A stretch of 64,000 bases of DNA from JBMYZL01 sp049610385 (GCA_049610385.1 JBMYZL010000004.1:84580-148579); one strand, 5' to 3'. Numbered from the stretch's first letter, positions 1 to 9,871 are shown. Translations and numbers: made by a program. Notes: a model not told the origin generated them from the letters alone.

Positions 1-687
1 CAATTTGCCATTCCAGGTAAGGGACTTGTTTCACTCCAAACGAACGTGTTGGGTGCTGCCCTCTATGGTGATGCACCCGATTCTTTGTACACCCAGAACG
101 AGCCGCCAGCCGCACGAAGCTTCCGGCTGAGAGGGGTCTACTTTATCAAAACCAATGACAAACCCAAAACATTGGGCCTCACCCTCAAAAGCGAATCCAC
201 AGGGTACAATGAACAAACGGTTTATCAACTCGAATACGAAGTTCCCCGCACCTACGCATGGGGAGTCCACGGTGGCATTGGCTACCGAAACACCGACCTT
301 TTGGCCTCTTCACCATATGGATTGACTTACACAGAACTTGCAATGGGTGTTGCCCTCACACGTTCTCGAAACATCGCATTGATGACGTCTACTGGAAAAG
401 GAAAACCACGAAAGTACAAGGGATCTTCTCAAATGCTTTTGTACGCAGATGCCTTGCTGTTTTTCGGAATTGAAGCCCCCCACTTGGAAAATCAAATCCA
501 AATGGATCTGGACAACTTTCAACCGTCCGAGGCTGGATTTGAAATGGGATGGCAAGGTCGGACCTCATTCTGGGGCAAACGAGATTGGGGTTTTTATGCG
601 CAAGCAGGATTTCTTGTGGCCCCTGCCCGCAGCACGCCTACCTTTGGATTTGGCATTTATGCTGGATTCAACAATCTGATTCCTTAA
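1..687 (+). CDS. Hypothetical protein, outer-membrane beta-barrel-like (5' truncated)
   Basis: The reading frame is open to base 1, so the start lies outside the window; the GTG at 46 is an internal codon candidate, not a convincing start. About 228 residues are visible. The sequence is rich in Gly and aromatic residues with alternating hydrophobic and polar positions, and the C-terminus (GFGIYAGFNNLIP) looks like the last strands of an outer-membrane barrel. No named family is recognised. Only 4 nt separate its stop from the protease gene downstream, so the two are probably co-transcribed. The barrel assignment is inference from composition. Confidence 0.6.
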   Translation, partial: QFAIPGKGLVSLQTNVLGAALYGDAPDSLYTQNEPPAARSFRLRGVYFIKTNDKPKTLGLTLKSESTGYNEQTVYQLEYEVPRTYAWGVHGGIGYRNTDLLASSPYGLTYTELAMGVALTRSRNIALMTSTGKGKPRKYKGSSQMLLYADALLFFGIEAPHLENQIQMDLDNFQPSEAGFEMGWQGRTSFWGKRDWGFYAQAGFLVAPARSTPTFGFGIYAGFNNLIP

Positions 688-691
688 ATCC

Positions 692-2344
692 ATGCGTTCT
701 ACTCCATTTTTTCATGTCGTTCTCGGCAGTGCTTGTCTCCTCTGGTTTTCGATGAGTTCCTGCTCTGTCCTGAATTTCACAACCACAGCGGAAATGACTT
801 CTTCGATGGATGTCGACAGTGTGGCCATCGCTTTGGATGAATGGGATTGGGATGAAGGATTTTACTACGAGGTTGAAGGGTACGACCGTGTTTTGGCTTC
901 GTTGAGCAATTCTGAAGAGTACCACATTGTTCAAGTGTCCAAAGAGGGTCATTTCCCTCAGACCATTCCACTTTTCCCCGAGCAACGCAATCCCTTGAAA
1001 TTGGTGGATGGAGGGATGACTGCGCTGGGCCTGGGCATGATGGCACGCGGCATTTCACAAGACGGAGAAGATTCTGGGGTTTGGACTGGTGTGGGCTTTG
1101 GACTGGCATTTTACAATGGGTTGGGACTGTTCGCTCCGCCCAAACGCGTTTACAAAAAATCTTATGTGTTGCCGGCATTGGTCCCCATGCCCACCTGCAA
1201 AAACGACACCTCCAATCTGCTTATTGAAGGCTTTCACATGCGCATCGATTCCGCCAATCACCAATGGTCTTATTACGAGAGTATGCGGGATTTTGAAACC
1301 AACCAACCCGATTATACCCGGAAAACGGAGGAAGCCATCGAACTGGAATATTCAAACCTGGACGCGGAAATGACTGATGTCTTGATTCAACAAGGATTTC
1401 AACAAGATAAAAACAGCAAATTGTTTGAGGTCGGCGGTGCTGTGAAGATGGCCGGGGCGCTGACGTACGTGGACGAGCACCGCGTGGCAGGTGTGGTTCG
1501 ATACGATGTGAAATCGGATTGGTGGATGTTCAATCCATACGAGATGGCCACGGACACTTTGAAACTCTCATCCACCTCCATTTGGGGACCGTATGATCCC
1601 ACGGAGGGCTTGGACAGGAGCCTCATTTCCGATGCCCTGATTCACAGCCTTTTTGAAGCCATGGAGTCCCCCGTGATTCAGGAAAGTTGGGTGTCCGAAG
1701 ACGAATGGGCTCAACTTTGGAAACAGGATTGGTCTTCCATCTCGATTCCCCATTTGTTCAGAACGAATCAGAAAGTGGCTCAAGCCATCCCATCCGTGGT
1801 CACCATCGATGCTGAAGATGGGCATGGCAGCGGCTGCATCATCAGCTCTGATGGCTGGATTGTGACCAACCACCATGTCATTGCTGACACGAGTTTGAGC
1901 TACGAGGTGCATTTTGAAGATGGGTCGAAAAAGAAGGCTGAAATTGAACGATGGGAACCCCAGTTCGACTTGGCTTTATTGAAAGTAGACACCACGGACT
2001 TGGTTCCTTTTTCCATCGACTTTTCTGTCGACATCCCCGTTGGAGAAGAGGTTTACGCCATCGGCACCCCATTCGATGTTGAATTGGGTGCTACCCTGAC
2101 AAAAGGCATCATTTCAGGTCGCCGAAAAGATGGAAACCGCATGTTGATTCAAACCGATGTCAGCATCTCTCCTGGGAACAGTGGTGGTGCCTTGGTGGAT
2201 GAGAACGGTGTGCTGATTGGAATCGTGAACCAAAAAATCTCTGGTATGGGGGTCGAAGGCATTGGTTTTGCCATACCCACACATTACTTGGAAAATGCGC
2301 TGGGCCTGATTTGGGAGAAATCGGGCTCCCATCTTTCGGAGTGA
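692..2344 (+). CDS. Lipoprotein with C-terminal trypsin-like (S1C/Deg-type) serine protease domain
   Basis: A 550-residue protein. The N-terminus is a signal peptide ending in a lipobox-like SMSSC, with Cys24 the likely lipidated residue. Residues 25 to about 360 match no family I recognise and include a Gly-rich hydrophobic stretch at 106-148. The protease domain spans about 365-545: His395 in VTNHHVIAD, Asp426 in FDLALLKVD and Ser497 in SPGNSGGAL form a complete triad in Deg/HtrA-like context. No PDZ domain follows; the protein ends soon after the protease fold. Substrates are unknown; the likely location is the periplasm or the inner face of the outer membrane. It ends 19 nt before the convergent prmC. 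Confidence 0.87.
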   Translation: MRSTPFFHVVLGSACLLWFSMSSCSVLNFTTTAEMTSSMDVDSVAIALDEWDWDEGFYYEVEGYDRVLASLSNSEEYHIVQVSKEGHFPQTIPLFPEQRNPLKLVDGGMTALGLGMMARGISQDGEDSGVWTGVGFGLAFYNGLGLFAPPKRVYKKSYVLPALVPMPTCKNDTSNLLIEGFHMRIDSANHQWSYYESMRDFETNQPDYTRKTEEAIELEYSNLDAEMTDVLIQQGFQQDKNSKLFEVGGAVKMAGALTYVDEHRVAGVVRYDVKSDWWMFNPYEMATDTLKLSSTSIWGPYDPTEGLDRSLISDALIHSLFEAMESPVIQESWVSEDEWAQLWKQDWSSISIPHLFRTNQKVAQAIPSVVTIDAEDGHGSGCIISSDGWIVTNHHVIADTSLSYEVHFEDGSKKKAEIERWEPQFDLALLKVDTTDLVPFSIDFSVDIPVGEEVYAIGTPFDVELGATLTKGIISGRRKDGNRMLIQTDVSISPGNSGGALVDENGVLIGIVNQKISGMGVEGIGFAIPTHYLENALGLIWEKSGSHLSE

Positions 2345-2363
2345 TGCCCTCGGATGTATCGGG

Positions 2364-3275
2364 TCAGTTTCGACGCAGCGATTGGGCCCAAACAAACCGA
2401 TTCTCCCCTTGCAAATCCCTGCGGATTTCAACTTGGTCAAATCGGTCTGCATCCGCAAACAGCTGCATCACATCCTCTGCATAATCGCGGTGACATTCCA
2501 TGGCGCAAAGCCCCCCATCCGCCAAACGTCCAGACAGACATTGCGCCAGGATGGCCTGATAAAAATGCAAAGGCTCGTCCACCGGAGTAAACAGGGCCAA
2601 TTTCGGTTCGTGCATCCGCACATGATCAGCCAACTGAAGAGCCTCTGATTCCGGGATATATGGTGGATTTGAAACAATCACGTCCCAAGGTTCTGAATCT
2701 TTCGGCGCCCACGACAAGAGGTCATTTTGCCAGAAATTCACATCCAAATTCAACTTCCGGGCATTCAACCGTGCCCAATGCAAAGCATCCTCAGACACAT
2801 CTTCTCCCTGGATTTCCAAGTTCTGTCTGCCCAATTGCCCACGAAGACCAAGTGCAATGCAACCCGAACCCGTGCACAAATCCAGCACCCTGAAAGCCGA
2901 AACGTGGCCGGACTTGGCCGCCACATATTCCACGAGCATCCCTGTCAACTCCTCGGTTTCCGGTCGCGGAATGAGGGCACCCGGTCCGATGGCCAAATCC
3001 AACCCCATAAATTCAACTTGACCCATTACATATTGAATGGGCTCCCCTGCTCCCAATCGCATCAGAACGCGGGACAATTGATTCAATTGACTTTCAGAAA
3101 AACGATAAGGTGATGCCATCATTCTCTCCCCTCGAGAACGTCCAGTTACATCGTCCAATAGCCAGGAAGTTACAGGCTTCCATTCTCCAGAATCTGCGCC
3201 TTGGTATTCGAGCACTCTTCGGATCCAAGCCCGAACGGCAGCTTCGTCATTCGTCCGAGGCCAATCCATGTCCAT
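2364..3275 (-). CDS. prmC: Peptide chain release factor N5-glutamine methyltransferase
   Basis: PrmC methylates the Gln of the GGQ motif in release factors RF1 and RF2 using S-adenosylmethionine, which improves translation termination. The 303-residue protein has the N-terminal helical domain, a SAM-binding motif (VLDLCTGSGCIALGL, about 130-144) and the diagnostic NPPY motif at 203-206 within VSNPPYIPESE. Start ATG at 3275 directly abuts the mgsA stop codon; a second ATG at 3269 is also possible. It is last in a minus-strand run of amylase, mgsA and prmC. Length is somewhat above the usual 280 residues. Confidence 0.95.
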   Translation of the reverse strand: MDMDWPRTNDEAAVRAWIRRVLEYQGADSGEWKPVTSWLLDDVTGRSRGERMMASPYRFSESQLNQLSRVLMRLGAGEPIQYVMGQVEFMGLDLAIGPGALIPRPETEELTGMLVEYVAAKSGHVSAFRVLDLCTGSGCIALGLRGQLGRQNLEIQGEDVSEDALHWARLNARKLNLDVNFWQNDLLSWAPKDSEPWDVIVSNPPYIPESEALQLADHVRMHEPKLALFTPVDEPLHFYQAILAQCLSGRLADGGLCAMECHRDYAEDVMQLFADADRFDQVEIRRDLQGENRFVWAQSLRRN

Positions 3276-3686
3276 TCATCGCAGTCTCGAAGCCAGCCAT
3301 CCTTTCAAACCGCCAATCAGTGAATCGGCTGAAGCTGAATTGGTAGCCAAGGGAATGTCATGGACATCACACTGGCGCAACAACATGTTGATGTCAGGTT
3401 CATGGGGGTGTTTGCCCATGGGATCGCGAAAGAAAATCACCGCATGGACATTTCCCTCTGTGATTTGAGCCGCAATTTGGGCATCACCGCCCAAAGGGCC
3501 CGATGCCAATCGTTCGACTTCGAGGCCCAAATTGGCAATCTTTTGACCCGTGGTTCCCGTTCCCACAAGTCGAAATTCTCTAAAGAATTCCATGTTCTTC
3601 TGGACAAACGCTTGAAGCGCCTCCTTCTTGCCATCATGCGCAATCAACGCGATGCGCGCAGGAACCCTTTGATCTGCATGGTCCAT
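3276..3686 (-). CDS. mgsA: Methylglyoxal synthase
   Basis: Converts dihydroxyacetone phosphate to methylglyoxal and phosphate, a phosphate-releasing bypass of lower glycolysis, in the cytoplasm. The 136-residue protein carries the family hallmarks: IALIAHDGKK near the N-terminus, the phosphate-binding TGTTG, the SGPLGGDAQ motif with the catalytic Asp at residue 68, and FFRDPMGKHPHEPD in the active-site loop. Length is close to the E. coli enzyme (152). It sits 3 nt downstream of the amylase gene and abuts prmC. The pairing with a glucan hydrolase suggests a link to carbohydrate overflow, but that is inference. Confidence 0.94.
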   Translation of the reverse strand: MDHADQRVPARIALIAHDGKKEALQAFVQKNMEFFREFRLVGTGTTGQKIANLGLEVERLASGPLGGDAQIAAQITEGNVHAVIFFRDPMGKHPHEPDINMLLRQCDVHDIPLATNSASADSLIGGLKGWLASRLR

Positions 3687-3689
3687 GCG

Positions 3690-5174
3690 TCAAAGTTCGG
3701 CTTTTTGAGACCAAACCGCATAACCATGAGCTGGAATTTCAAGTGGATTTGCTGAAGGTTGAAGTCCAGACTCAGCACCAACCGGTGCCAACTCGAGTTG
3801 ATGGTCATCCTCGTCCAAAGGCAAGGTTACCATGAGTGGGACATCCGACAGATTGATTGCTACCACAATCTGATTTGCGGGAGTTTCCAGTGTCCGGTGA
3901 AATGCAAATATTTTGTCTGGATGGTTGGTCGAGATTTCCACTGGAAAAGCACCGAAGCCTCCATTCCAAAGCGCTGGTTGATCATGATTCAGGCGATTGA
4001 TGCTTTTGTAAAAATCCGTGCGGTTGTAATCTCCCCATTCCACGGTGTCCTTTTCAAAAAACCGAAGGCGTTTGCTCAAACCAGCCTCTTGCCCCGAATA
4101 AATCAAGGGCATGCCCATCAAGGTTCCTGCCAAAACCGCCATGGCATCTCCATTCGCTCCCATCCGCTCAGCAATGGTTCCATTCCAAGAATTCTCATCG
4201 TGGTTGGTGACAAAGCTCATTCGGTATGCGTCTGCCCCAAATCTGCCCAATTCATGGGCCAAATATTCCCGCAACGAGTCCAAAGGAAACGCACCTGTAG
4301 ACACCTGGTTGTACAAATGATGCAAATGCCATGCATACGACATGTCAAACGCCCGGTTGTGGTGGTCAGGTTCTTCAGCCTCAGCTAACATGAAGACATC
4401 GGGCTTGATGGCCTCGAGTGACCTCCGCGCTTGTTCCCAAAAAGCAGTGGGAACCTTCATGGCAACATCGCAGCGATAGCCGTCGATGTCCGCTTCTCTT
4501 ACCCAGTAATCCAATGCTTCATCCATGGCGTCATACAGGCCATTGGATTGACCATTCTCCCAATCCAACTGGGTGACATCCCACCAATCCGTACCCAAAG
4601 GCGGCTGCAATTTTCCCGCAGAATCCAACAAGAAGAATTCACGGTGATCACGGGTCCAATCGCTATCGAAAGCTGTGTGGTTGGCCACCCAATCCAGAAT
4701 CAACTTCATGTCCAACGCATGCGCAGCAGCGACCAAACTTTTCAAATCATCAAGTGTGCCATAGTCCGGATTCACCGCGAAATAATCCCGAACGCTGTAG
4801 GGGGATCCCAAGCTCGTGCTGCCAGGTTTGGCAATGAAATTGTTCGCGTTCTCTCCTCCCTTCCGATTTTCATCCCCTATGGGGTGAATGGGCATCAACC
4901 ACAAAATGTCAACACCGAGTTCTTTCAGGCGGGGGAGATCCCTTTCAAAGGCGGCAAATGTGCCTTCTGCCGTATGTTGACGAACATTGACCTCGTAAAT
5001 CGTGGCATTTTTAGACCACGCTGGGTGCACCAAAGCGTCCCCTGTTCCTCCCGGAGAGTGAATGGCTTGAGCAGGGCTGGTCCCCTGTTGAACTGAGTCC
5101 GACTCACCGCAAGCAACGAATGACAGCAAAACAGCCTGGAATGCTGCCATACTCAACACATATTTCGTATTCAT
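3690..5174 (-). CDS. GH13 alpha-amylase family lipoprotein
   Basis: A 494-residue glycoside hydrolase predicted to cut alpha-1,4-glucans at the cell surface or in the periplasm. The start is taken at 5174 because the signal peptide begins there and ends in the lipobox SFVAC (Cys22). The GH13 TIM barrel is complete: the DWVANH region (about 161-166), nucleophile Asp236 in GYRCDVA, acid/base Glu265 in MLAEAE, and transition-state stabiliser Asp326 in NHDEN. A C-terminal beta domain follows (about 400-494). A TATTTTCG promoter-like box lies 4 nt before the ATG. Exact specificity (alpha-amylase, maltogenic or oligo-glucosidase) cannot be told from sequence alone. Confidence 0.9.
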   Translation of the reverse strand: MNTKYVLSMAAFQAVLLSFVACGESDSVQQGTSPAQAIHSPGGTGDALVHPAWSKNATIYEVNVRQHTAEGTFAAFERDLPRLKELGVDILWLMPIHPIGDENRKGGENANNFIAKPGSTSLGSPYSVRDYFAVNPDYGTLDDLKSLVAAAHALDMKLILDWVANHTAFDSDWTRDHREFFLLDSAGKLQPPLGTDWWDVTQLDWENGQSNGLYDAMDEALDYWVREADIDGYRCDVAMKVPTAFWEQARRSLEAIKPDVFMLAEAEEPDHHNRAFDMSYAWHLHHLYNQVSTGAFPLDSLREYLAHELGRFGADAYRMSFVTNHDENSWNGTIAERMGANGDAMAVLAGTLMGMPLIYSGQEAGLSKRLRFFEKDTVEWGDYNRTDFYKSINRLNHDQPALWNGGFGAFPVEISTNHPDKIFAFHRTLETPANQIVVAINLSDVPLMVTLPLDEDDHQLELAPVGAESGLQPSANPLEIPAHGYAVWSQKAEL

Positions 5175-5178
5175 GCGG

Positions 5179-5186
5179 CGAAAATA
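5179..5186 (-). promoter_or_regulatory. Putative -7 box (TATTTTCG) for the GH13 gene
   Basis: Matches the Bacteroidota TAnnTTTG consensus with one change (C for T at position 7). It lies only 4 nt before the start codon at 5174, so the transcript may be leaderless. No clear -33 TTG is visible. Confidence 0.45.
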
Positions 5187-5230
5187 CAGCAACTAAGTGT
5201 AATAGTGACACGAAGGAAACCCTTCCCAAA

Positions 5231-7891
5231 TCAAGAGTCAAACAAGGTGGGACTCGCCGCCTGCGGTGAAGAATTTGGCTGATCAGCATTCGGTTCAATG
5301 TTCACCTCTTCAGCCCCAAGTCCATCATCACTTTTTTTCAATGCAGCTTCAACTTGCGCTTCCAATGCCGACACAGGAGGTTCGATGGTGACTTCAGTGA
5401 CTGGCAAATTGCTCAATTTGTTGCCCAATGCTCGCATGCCCTTGACGGCAATGAACCCTCGCAAATCCAAAATCTCATCCTCCCGATCTCGGGTTTCCTT
5501 GTACCGACGATTGTATCGGATGCGGGCGTGGGGATGGTGCAATGTACTGACAACGCCAAGCCTGGAAGCTTCATGCTCTCCGATGAATGAAAATGGTTTG
5601 GCTACATATTCGGGCAGAAAACGCTTCACATACCAATCCTCCTTCTCCCCTTCGAAATAAACCACACTCATCGGCAGTTCTGGGTTCCACTTTTCCAGAT
5701 GGATCATTTTCTCATCGAAATGCGTACTCAAATCGAAGCCTGTAAACAGGTATTCTCCCGTGGACAACACAACCAAGATTCGATCATCCGCTTTGAAATC
5801 TCCTAGGAATTGACCGCGTCCATCAGCATTCAACCGGCGCACGGTTTCATCATACCAAACTTGAAGCGCGCCCAATGTCGACACGCCTTCCTCGCTGAGT
5901 TCAATCTTGCGCACAGGGTGCTTGGTCACCAGGTTGCCACCCGCTCCTCGCCCCTTGACGGCCAAGTCCGCAAAATCGATGTCAAATTTGAGCTTCTTGG
6001 CCCGGGTGTTGGCTCGCAAAAACACCGACACTACTTCAGCTTCACCATTCGGGTTGGCTGTGAAGTACAAAATTCGAGACCGCGCCGAGCCCTTGGTGAT
6101 GTGGTATTCGCGGTCGCGTGTAATCGATGTGACGGAAAAGCGCTTCATCATGCTCTTTCCTGTAGCTCCATCTAAATAAATGCAGTTGTAGATGGTGCGC
6201 TCATCGCCTCGATTCCACACCCCAACATGCAAAATGTTTTTGCCAAAAAAGGCCTTTGAAGACACCTTGGAAACCTGCATCACACCATCCTTTCGGATGA
6301 CGATGATGTCGTCAATATCGCTGCAATCGCAAACGTATTCGCCTTCTGTCCGTTTCAGTCCCGTGCCCACAAATCCCTCTTCTCGGTTCACGTACAATTT
6401 TTCATTCGCAACCGCAACCACAGCGCGATCGATCGACTCAAACGAACGCAGCTCCGTCTTCCTTTCACGCCCCGCTCCATATTTCTTTTTGAGCATTTTG
6501 AACCAATCCACCGCATACTCCGTCAGGTTTTTCAAATGGTATTGAACCTGCTCAATATCTGCTTCCAAGCCCTCTATCAACTGATCAGCTTTGAAGCCGT
6601 CAAATTTTGAAATCCGCTTGATTCGAATCTCCGTCAAACGCGTAACATCCTCATCGGTTACGCTGCGCAACAAATGTTGGATGTGCGGTTTGAGTCCTTT
6701 GTGAATGGTCTCCAAGATGGACTCCCAGGTTTCACATTCTTCAATGTCTCGGTAAATTCGGTTTTCGATGAAGATTTTTTCGAGCGAAGCGAAATGCCAC
6801 TTTTCGCGCAGCTCACCCAACTCAATTTCCAACTCCATTTTGAGCAACTGCTTCGTCTGTTCCGCAGAAATTCTCAACAACTCCGAAACCCCCAAGAAGT
6901 GCGGTTTGTCATTCAAAATGACCGTAGAATTGGGCGCCAGACTGACTTCACAGTCCGTAAATGCGTAGAGGGCATCAATCGTTTTGTCCGGACTTACATT
7001 GTTGGCCAGGTGAATCATCACCTCCACCACATCGGCGGTGTTATCCTCTACACGTTTGATTTTGATTTTCCCCTTGTCATTCGCCTTCAAAATGCTATCA
7101 ATCAACGAGGATGTCGTCACGCCGAAGGGCAATTCCCGGACCACAAGCGTTTTGTTGTCTTCTTTTTCGATTCGTCCTCGCACGCGAACACGACCACCCC
7201 GCAAACCATCATTGTAATTTTCCGCATCCGCCATCCCGCCTGTCGGGAAATCGGGAATCAAACGAAATGACTTCCCGTTCAGCGCCGCCACACTGGCGTC
7301 ACAAAGTTCAACGAAGTTGTGCGGCAGCGTCCGGCAAGCCAACCCCACAGCAATGCCCTCAACACCTTGTGCCAAAAGCAGTGGGAACTTCACCGGCAAT
7401 GTTTCCGGCTCTTGATTCCGACCATCATAACTCAACAACCACTCGGTTGTCTTTTTATTGAACAGTACTTCCTTGGCGAATTTGCTCAACCGCACCTCGA
7501 TGTAACGGGGGGCCGCAGCCCGATCACCTGTGTGAATATTTCCCCAATTTCCTTGGCAGTCCAGCAACAACTCCTTTTGTCCGATCTGCACCATGGCGTC
7601 ACCAATGGACGCATCCCCGTGGGGGTGATATTTCATGGTGTTTCCGATGACGTTTGCCACCTTGTGAAAACGTCCATCATCCAGTTCTTCCAAACTGTGC
7701 AAAATGCGTCTCTGTACTGGCTTCAGACCGTCGTCTTGGTGGGGCACAGCACGCTCCAAGATGACATAACTTGCATAATCCAAGAAGTAATCGTTGTACA
7801 TGCCACTCACCTGGATGACACGTTCCATTTCTTCTCCTTTCGAAGATGCCGTCAAGCCTTCTTCATTCAAGTCTTCTGGTTCTTCACTCAT
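5231..7891 (-). CDS. parC: DNA topoisomerase IV subunit A
   Basis: The breakage-reunion subunit that, with ParE, decatenates daughter chromosomes. The 886-residue protein has the N-terminal catalytic region (DGLKPVQRRILHSL, about 54-67; KYHPHGDASIGDAM, 87-100) with active-site Tyr130 in RAAAPRYIEV, a coiled-coil tower region, and a C-terminal beta-pinwheel region. The pinwheel lacks an obvious GyrA-box, which supports ParC over GyrA. The tail from about 840 onward is acidic and low-complexity (EPNADQPNSSPQ). It overlaps parE by 4 nt (ATGA), typical of translational coupling. Confidence 0.93.
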   Translation of the reverse strand: MSEEPEDLNEEGLTASSKGEEMERVIQVSGMYNDYFLDYASYVILERAVPHQDDGLKPVQRRILHSLEELDDGRFHKVANVIGNTMKYHPHGDASIGDAMVQIGQKELLLDCQGNWGNIHTGDRAAAPRYIEVRLSKFAKEVLFNKKTTEWLLSYDGRNQEPETLPVKFPLLLAQGVEGIAVGLACRTLPHNFVELCDASVAALNGKSFRLIPDFPTGGMADAENYNDGLRGGRVRVRGRIEKEDNKTLVVRELPFGVTTSSLIDSILKANDKGKIKIKRVEDNTADVVEVMIHLANNVSPDKTIDALYAFTDCEVSLAPNSTVILNDKPHFLGVSELLRISAEQTKQLLKMELEIELGELREKWHFASLEKIFIENRIYRDIEECETWESILETIHKGLKPHIQHLLRSVTDEDVTRLTEIRIKRISKFDGFKADQLIEGLEADIEQVQYHLKNLTEYAVDWFKMLKKKYGAGRERKTELRSFESIDRAVVAVANEKLYVNREEGFVGTGLKRTEGEYVCDCSDIDDIIVIRKDGVMQVSKVSSKAFFGKNILHVGVWNRGDERTIYNCIYLDGATGKSMMKRFSVTSITRDREYHITKGSARSRILYFTANPNGEAEVVSVFLRANTRAKKLKFDIDFADLAVKGRGAGGNLVTKHPVRKIELSEEGVSTLGALQVWYDETVRRLNADGRGQFLGDFKADDRILVVLSTGEYLFTGFDLSTHFDEKMIHLEKWNPELPMSVVYFEGEKEDWYVKRFLPEYVAKPFSFIGEHEASRLGVVSTLHHPHARIRYNRRYKETRDREDEILDLRGFIAVKGMRALGNKLSNLPVTEVTIEPPVSALEAQVEAALKKSDDGLGAEEVNIEPNADQPNSSPQAASPTLFDS

Positions 7892-9762
7892 CCTGCTAAC
7901 TCTTCAACGACGTCTTTCTCCACACGGAGGTTTTCAATGATAAACTGCTGGCGATTTGGGGTGTTCTTGCCCATGAAGAAACCCAACATGTCTTTCAAGC
8001 TGGAATCCTTTCCAATGACCACTGGATCGAGGCGAATGTCTTCACCTATGAATGCACGAAACTCATCGGGGCTGATTTCTCCGAGTCCCTTGAACCGAGT
8101 GATTTCAGATTTCTTGCCCAATTGGGCCATAGCAGATTGCTTCTCTTCCTCACTGTAACAGTAAAAGGTCTGTTTTTTGTCTCGAACCCGGAACAAGGGC
8201 GTTTGCAAAACATATAAATGACCGCGTTTGACCAAATCCGGAAAAAATTGAAGGAAAAAGGTGATCAGCAACAACCGGATGTGCATTCCATCCACATCCG
8301 CATCCGTGGCAATCACAACATTCTTATATCTCAGCCCCTCTAAGCCATCTTCAATATTCAAAGCTGCTTGAAGCAAATTGAATTCCTCATTTTCATAAAC
8401 CACCTTTTTTGTCAAGCCGTAGCAATTCAAAGGTTTCCCTTTTAGGCTGAACACTGCCTGGGTTTGGACATCTCGTGCCTTCGTGATGCTGCCAGAGGCA
8501 GAATCTCCCTCGGTAATGAACAAGGTCGTTTCCTCATTCCGGTCTTTTTTGTCGCCAAAGTGCAATCGGCAATCCCGGAGTTTTTTGTTGTGAAGTGATG
8601 CTTTTTTTGCCCGTTCTCTCGCCAATTTTTTGATGCCCGCCAAGTCTTTTCGCTCCCGCTCACTCTGCAATATTCGAGCTTGTAAAGCTGAAGCGACTTC
8701 CTCATTCCGATGCAAGAAATTGTCCAACTCCCGTTTGAGAAAGTCATAAACAAAGCTTTTCAGCGTGGGCCGGTCGGGGCCCATTTCTGCTGACCCCAAC
8801 TTGGTTTTGGTTTGGCTCTCAAAAACGGGCTCTTCCACTTTGACGGCAACTGCGGCTTTGATTCCACCTCGGATATCAGAAGGGTCGTATTCCTTGCCAA
8901 AAAAATCCCGCACCACCCGCACATATGCCTCGCGAAATGCAGACTGGTGGGTTCCCCCCTGTGGTGTGTATTGCCCGTTCACAAAACTTTGATAGTCCTC
9001 CCCGTAAGCATCGGTGTGTGTGATGGCCACTTCCATGTCATCCCCGGTGAGATGGACCACAGGATAGCGCGGGTCGGCGTCCAACTCATTCTCCAACAAA
9101 TCCTTCAACCCGTTTTCGCTCTTGAATTTCTCCCCATTGAGGTAGATGGCAAGGCCCGTATTCAGATATGCGTAGTTCCAAAGCAATCGCTCGACATGTT
9201 CCATCCGGTAGCGATAACCCTTGAATACGGTCTCATCCGGCCGAAATGCAATCAGCGTACCATTGCGCTCTTCCGAAGACGCCAGTGCATTGTCAGACAA
9301 CAATTCGCCCAACTCAAATGAGGCCTGTTTCGATTGTCCTTCTCGAAAACTTTCGACCACGAAATGACGCGAAAGCGCATTGACGGCTTTCGTTCCGACG
9401 CCATTCAGTCCCACACTCTTTTTGAAGGCTCGGGAGTCGTACTTTCCACCTGTATTGATTTTCGATACACAGTCCACCACTTTCCCCAAAGGAATACCTC
9501 GACCATAATCACGAACGCGCACTTCCCCATCTCGGATGGTCACATCAATGCGCTTTCCATGTCCCATGGCATGTTCATCGATGCTGTTGTCAATGACCTC
9601 CTTCAGCAAAACATAAATGCCATCATCCGCCGATTGACCGTCTCCAAGCTTCCCGATGTACATGCCGGGCCGCATCCGAATGTGCTCTTTCCAGTCGAGG
9701 GACCGGATGTTGTCTTCGTCGTAGGTGACCGCGGCCAGTTCCTGTTCACGCTTTCCATCCAT
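7888..9762 (-). CDS. parE: DNA topoisomerase IV subunit B
   Basis: The ATPase subunit of topoisomerase IV. Start taken at 9762 (MDGKREQELAA), giving 624 residues; an upstream in-frame ATG at 9810 would only add a poorly conserved stretch. Visible motifs are the GHKL nucleotide-binding fold (VIDNSIDEHAMGHG, GRGIPLG, GLNGVGTKAVNALS), the transducer domain, and the TOPRIM metal sites ITEGDSASGS and DADVDGMHIR. Full length for the family. It forms an operon with parC; a short intergenic region of about 109 nt separates it from divergent pepD. Confidence 0.94.
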   Translation of the reverse strand: MDGKREQELAAVTYDEDNIRSLDWKEHIRMRPGMYIGKLGDGQSADDGIYVLLKEVIDNSIDEHAMGHGKRIDVTIRDGEVRVRDYGRGIPLGKVVDCVSKINTGGKYDSRAFKKSVGLNGVGTKAVNALSRHFVVESFREGQSKQASFELGELLSDNALASSEERNGTLIAFRPDETVFKGYRYRMEHVERLLWNYAYLNTGLAIYLNGEKFKSENGLKDLLENELDADPRYPVVHLTGDDMEVAITHTDAYGEDYQSFVNGQYTPQGGTHQSAFREAYVRVVRDFFGKEYDPSDIRGGIKAAVAVKVEEPVFESQTKTKLGSAEMGPDRPTLKSFVYDFLKRELDNFLHRNEEVASALQARILQSERERKDLAGIKKLARERAKKASLHNKKLRDCRLHFGDKKDRNEETTLFITEGDSASGSITKARDVQTQAVFSLKGKPLNCYGLTKKVVYENEEFNLLQAALNIEDGLEGLRYKNVVIATDADVDGMHIRLLLITFFLQFFPDLVKRGHLYVLQTPLFRVRDKKQTFYCYSEEEKQSAMAQLGKKSEITRFKGLGEISPDEFRAFIGEDIRLDPVVIGKDSSLKDMLGFFMGKNTPNRQQFIIENLRVEKDVVEELAG

Positions 9763-9858
9763 AGCTACGCAAATTACCGTTTTCCTGCGAAATGGGGAGG
9801 CGCATTCCAACGGGATTTATTCACACCGTTTTGCCCATTTCAAACGGTCGGACATGGT

Positions 9859-9866
9859 TAACTTTG
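9859..9866 (+). promoter_or_regulatory. -7 box (TAACTTTG) for pepD
   Basis: An exact TAnnTTTG element with 5 nt before the ATG at 9872. A TTTTG lies at 9829-9833, but its 25-nt spacing is longer than the usual 18-20, so the -33 element is uncertain. Transcription would start at or just before the start codon. Confidence 0.55.
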
Positions 9867-9871
9867 TAGCC

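Noticed and set aside
4431..5096. A 221-residue plus-strand ORF opposite the amylase gene
   Set aside because: Opposite a complete GH13 enzyme with all catalytic residues; no start context or homology.
7319..8158. A 279-residue plus-strand ORF antisense to parC/parE
   Set aside because: It lies wholly opposite two well-supported topoisomerase genes, has no recognisable family and low-complexity, codon-shadow composition.
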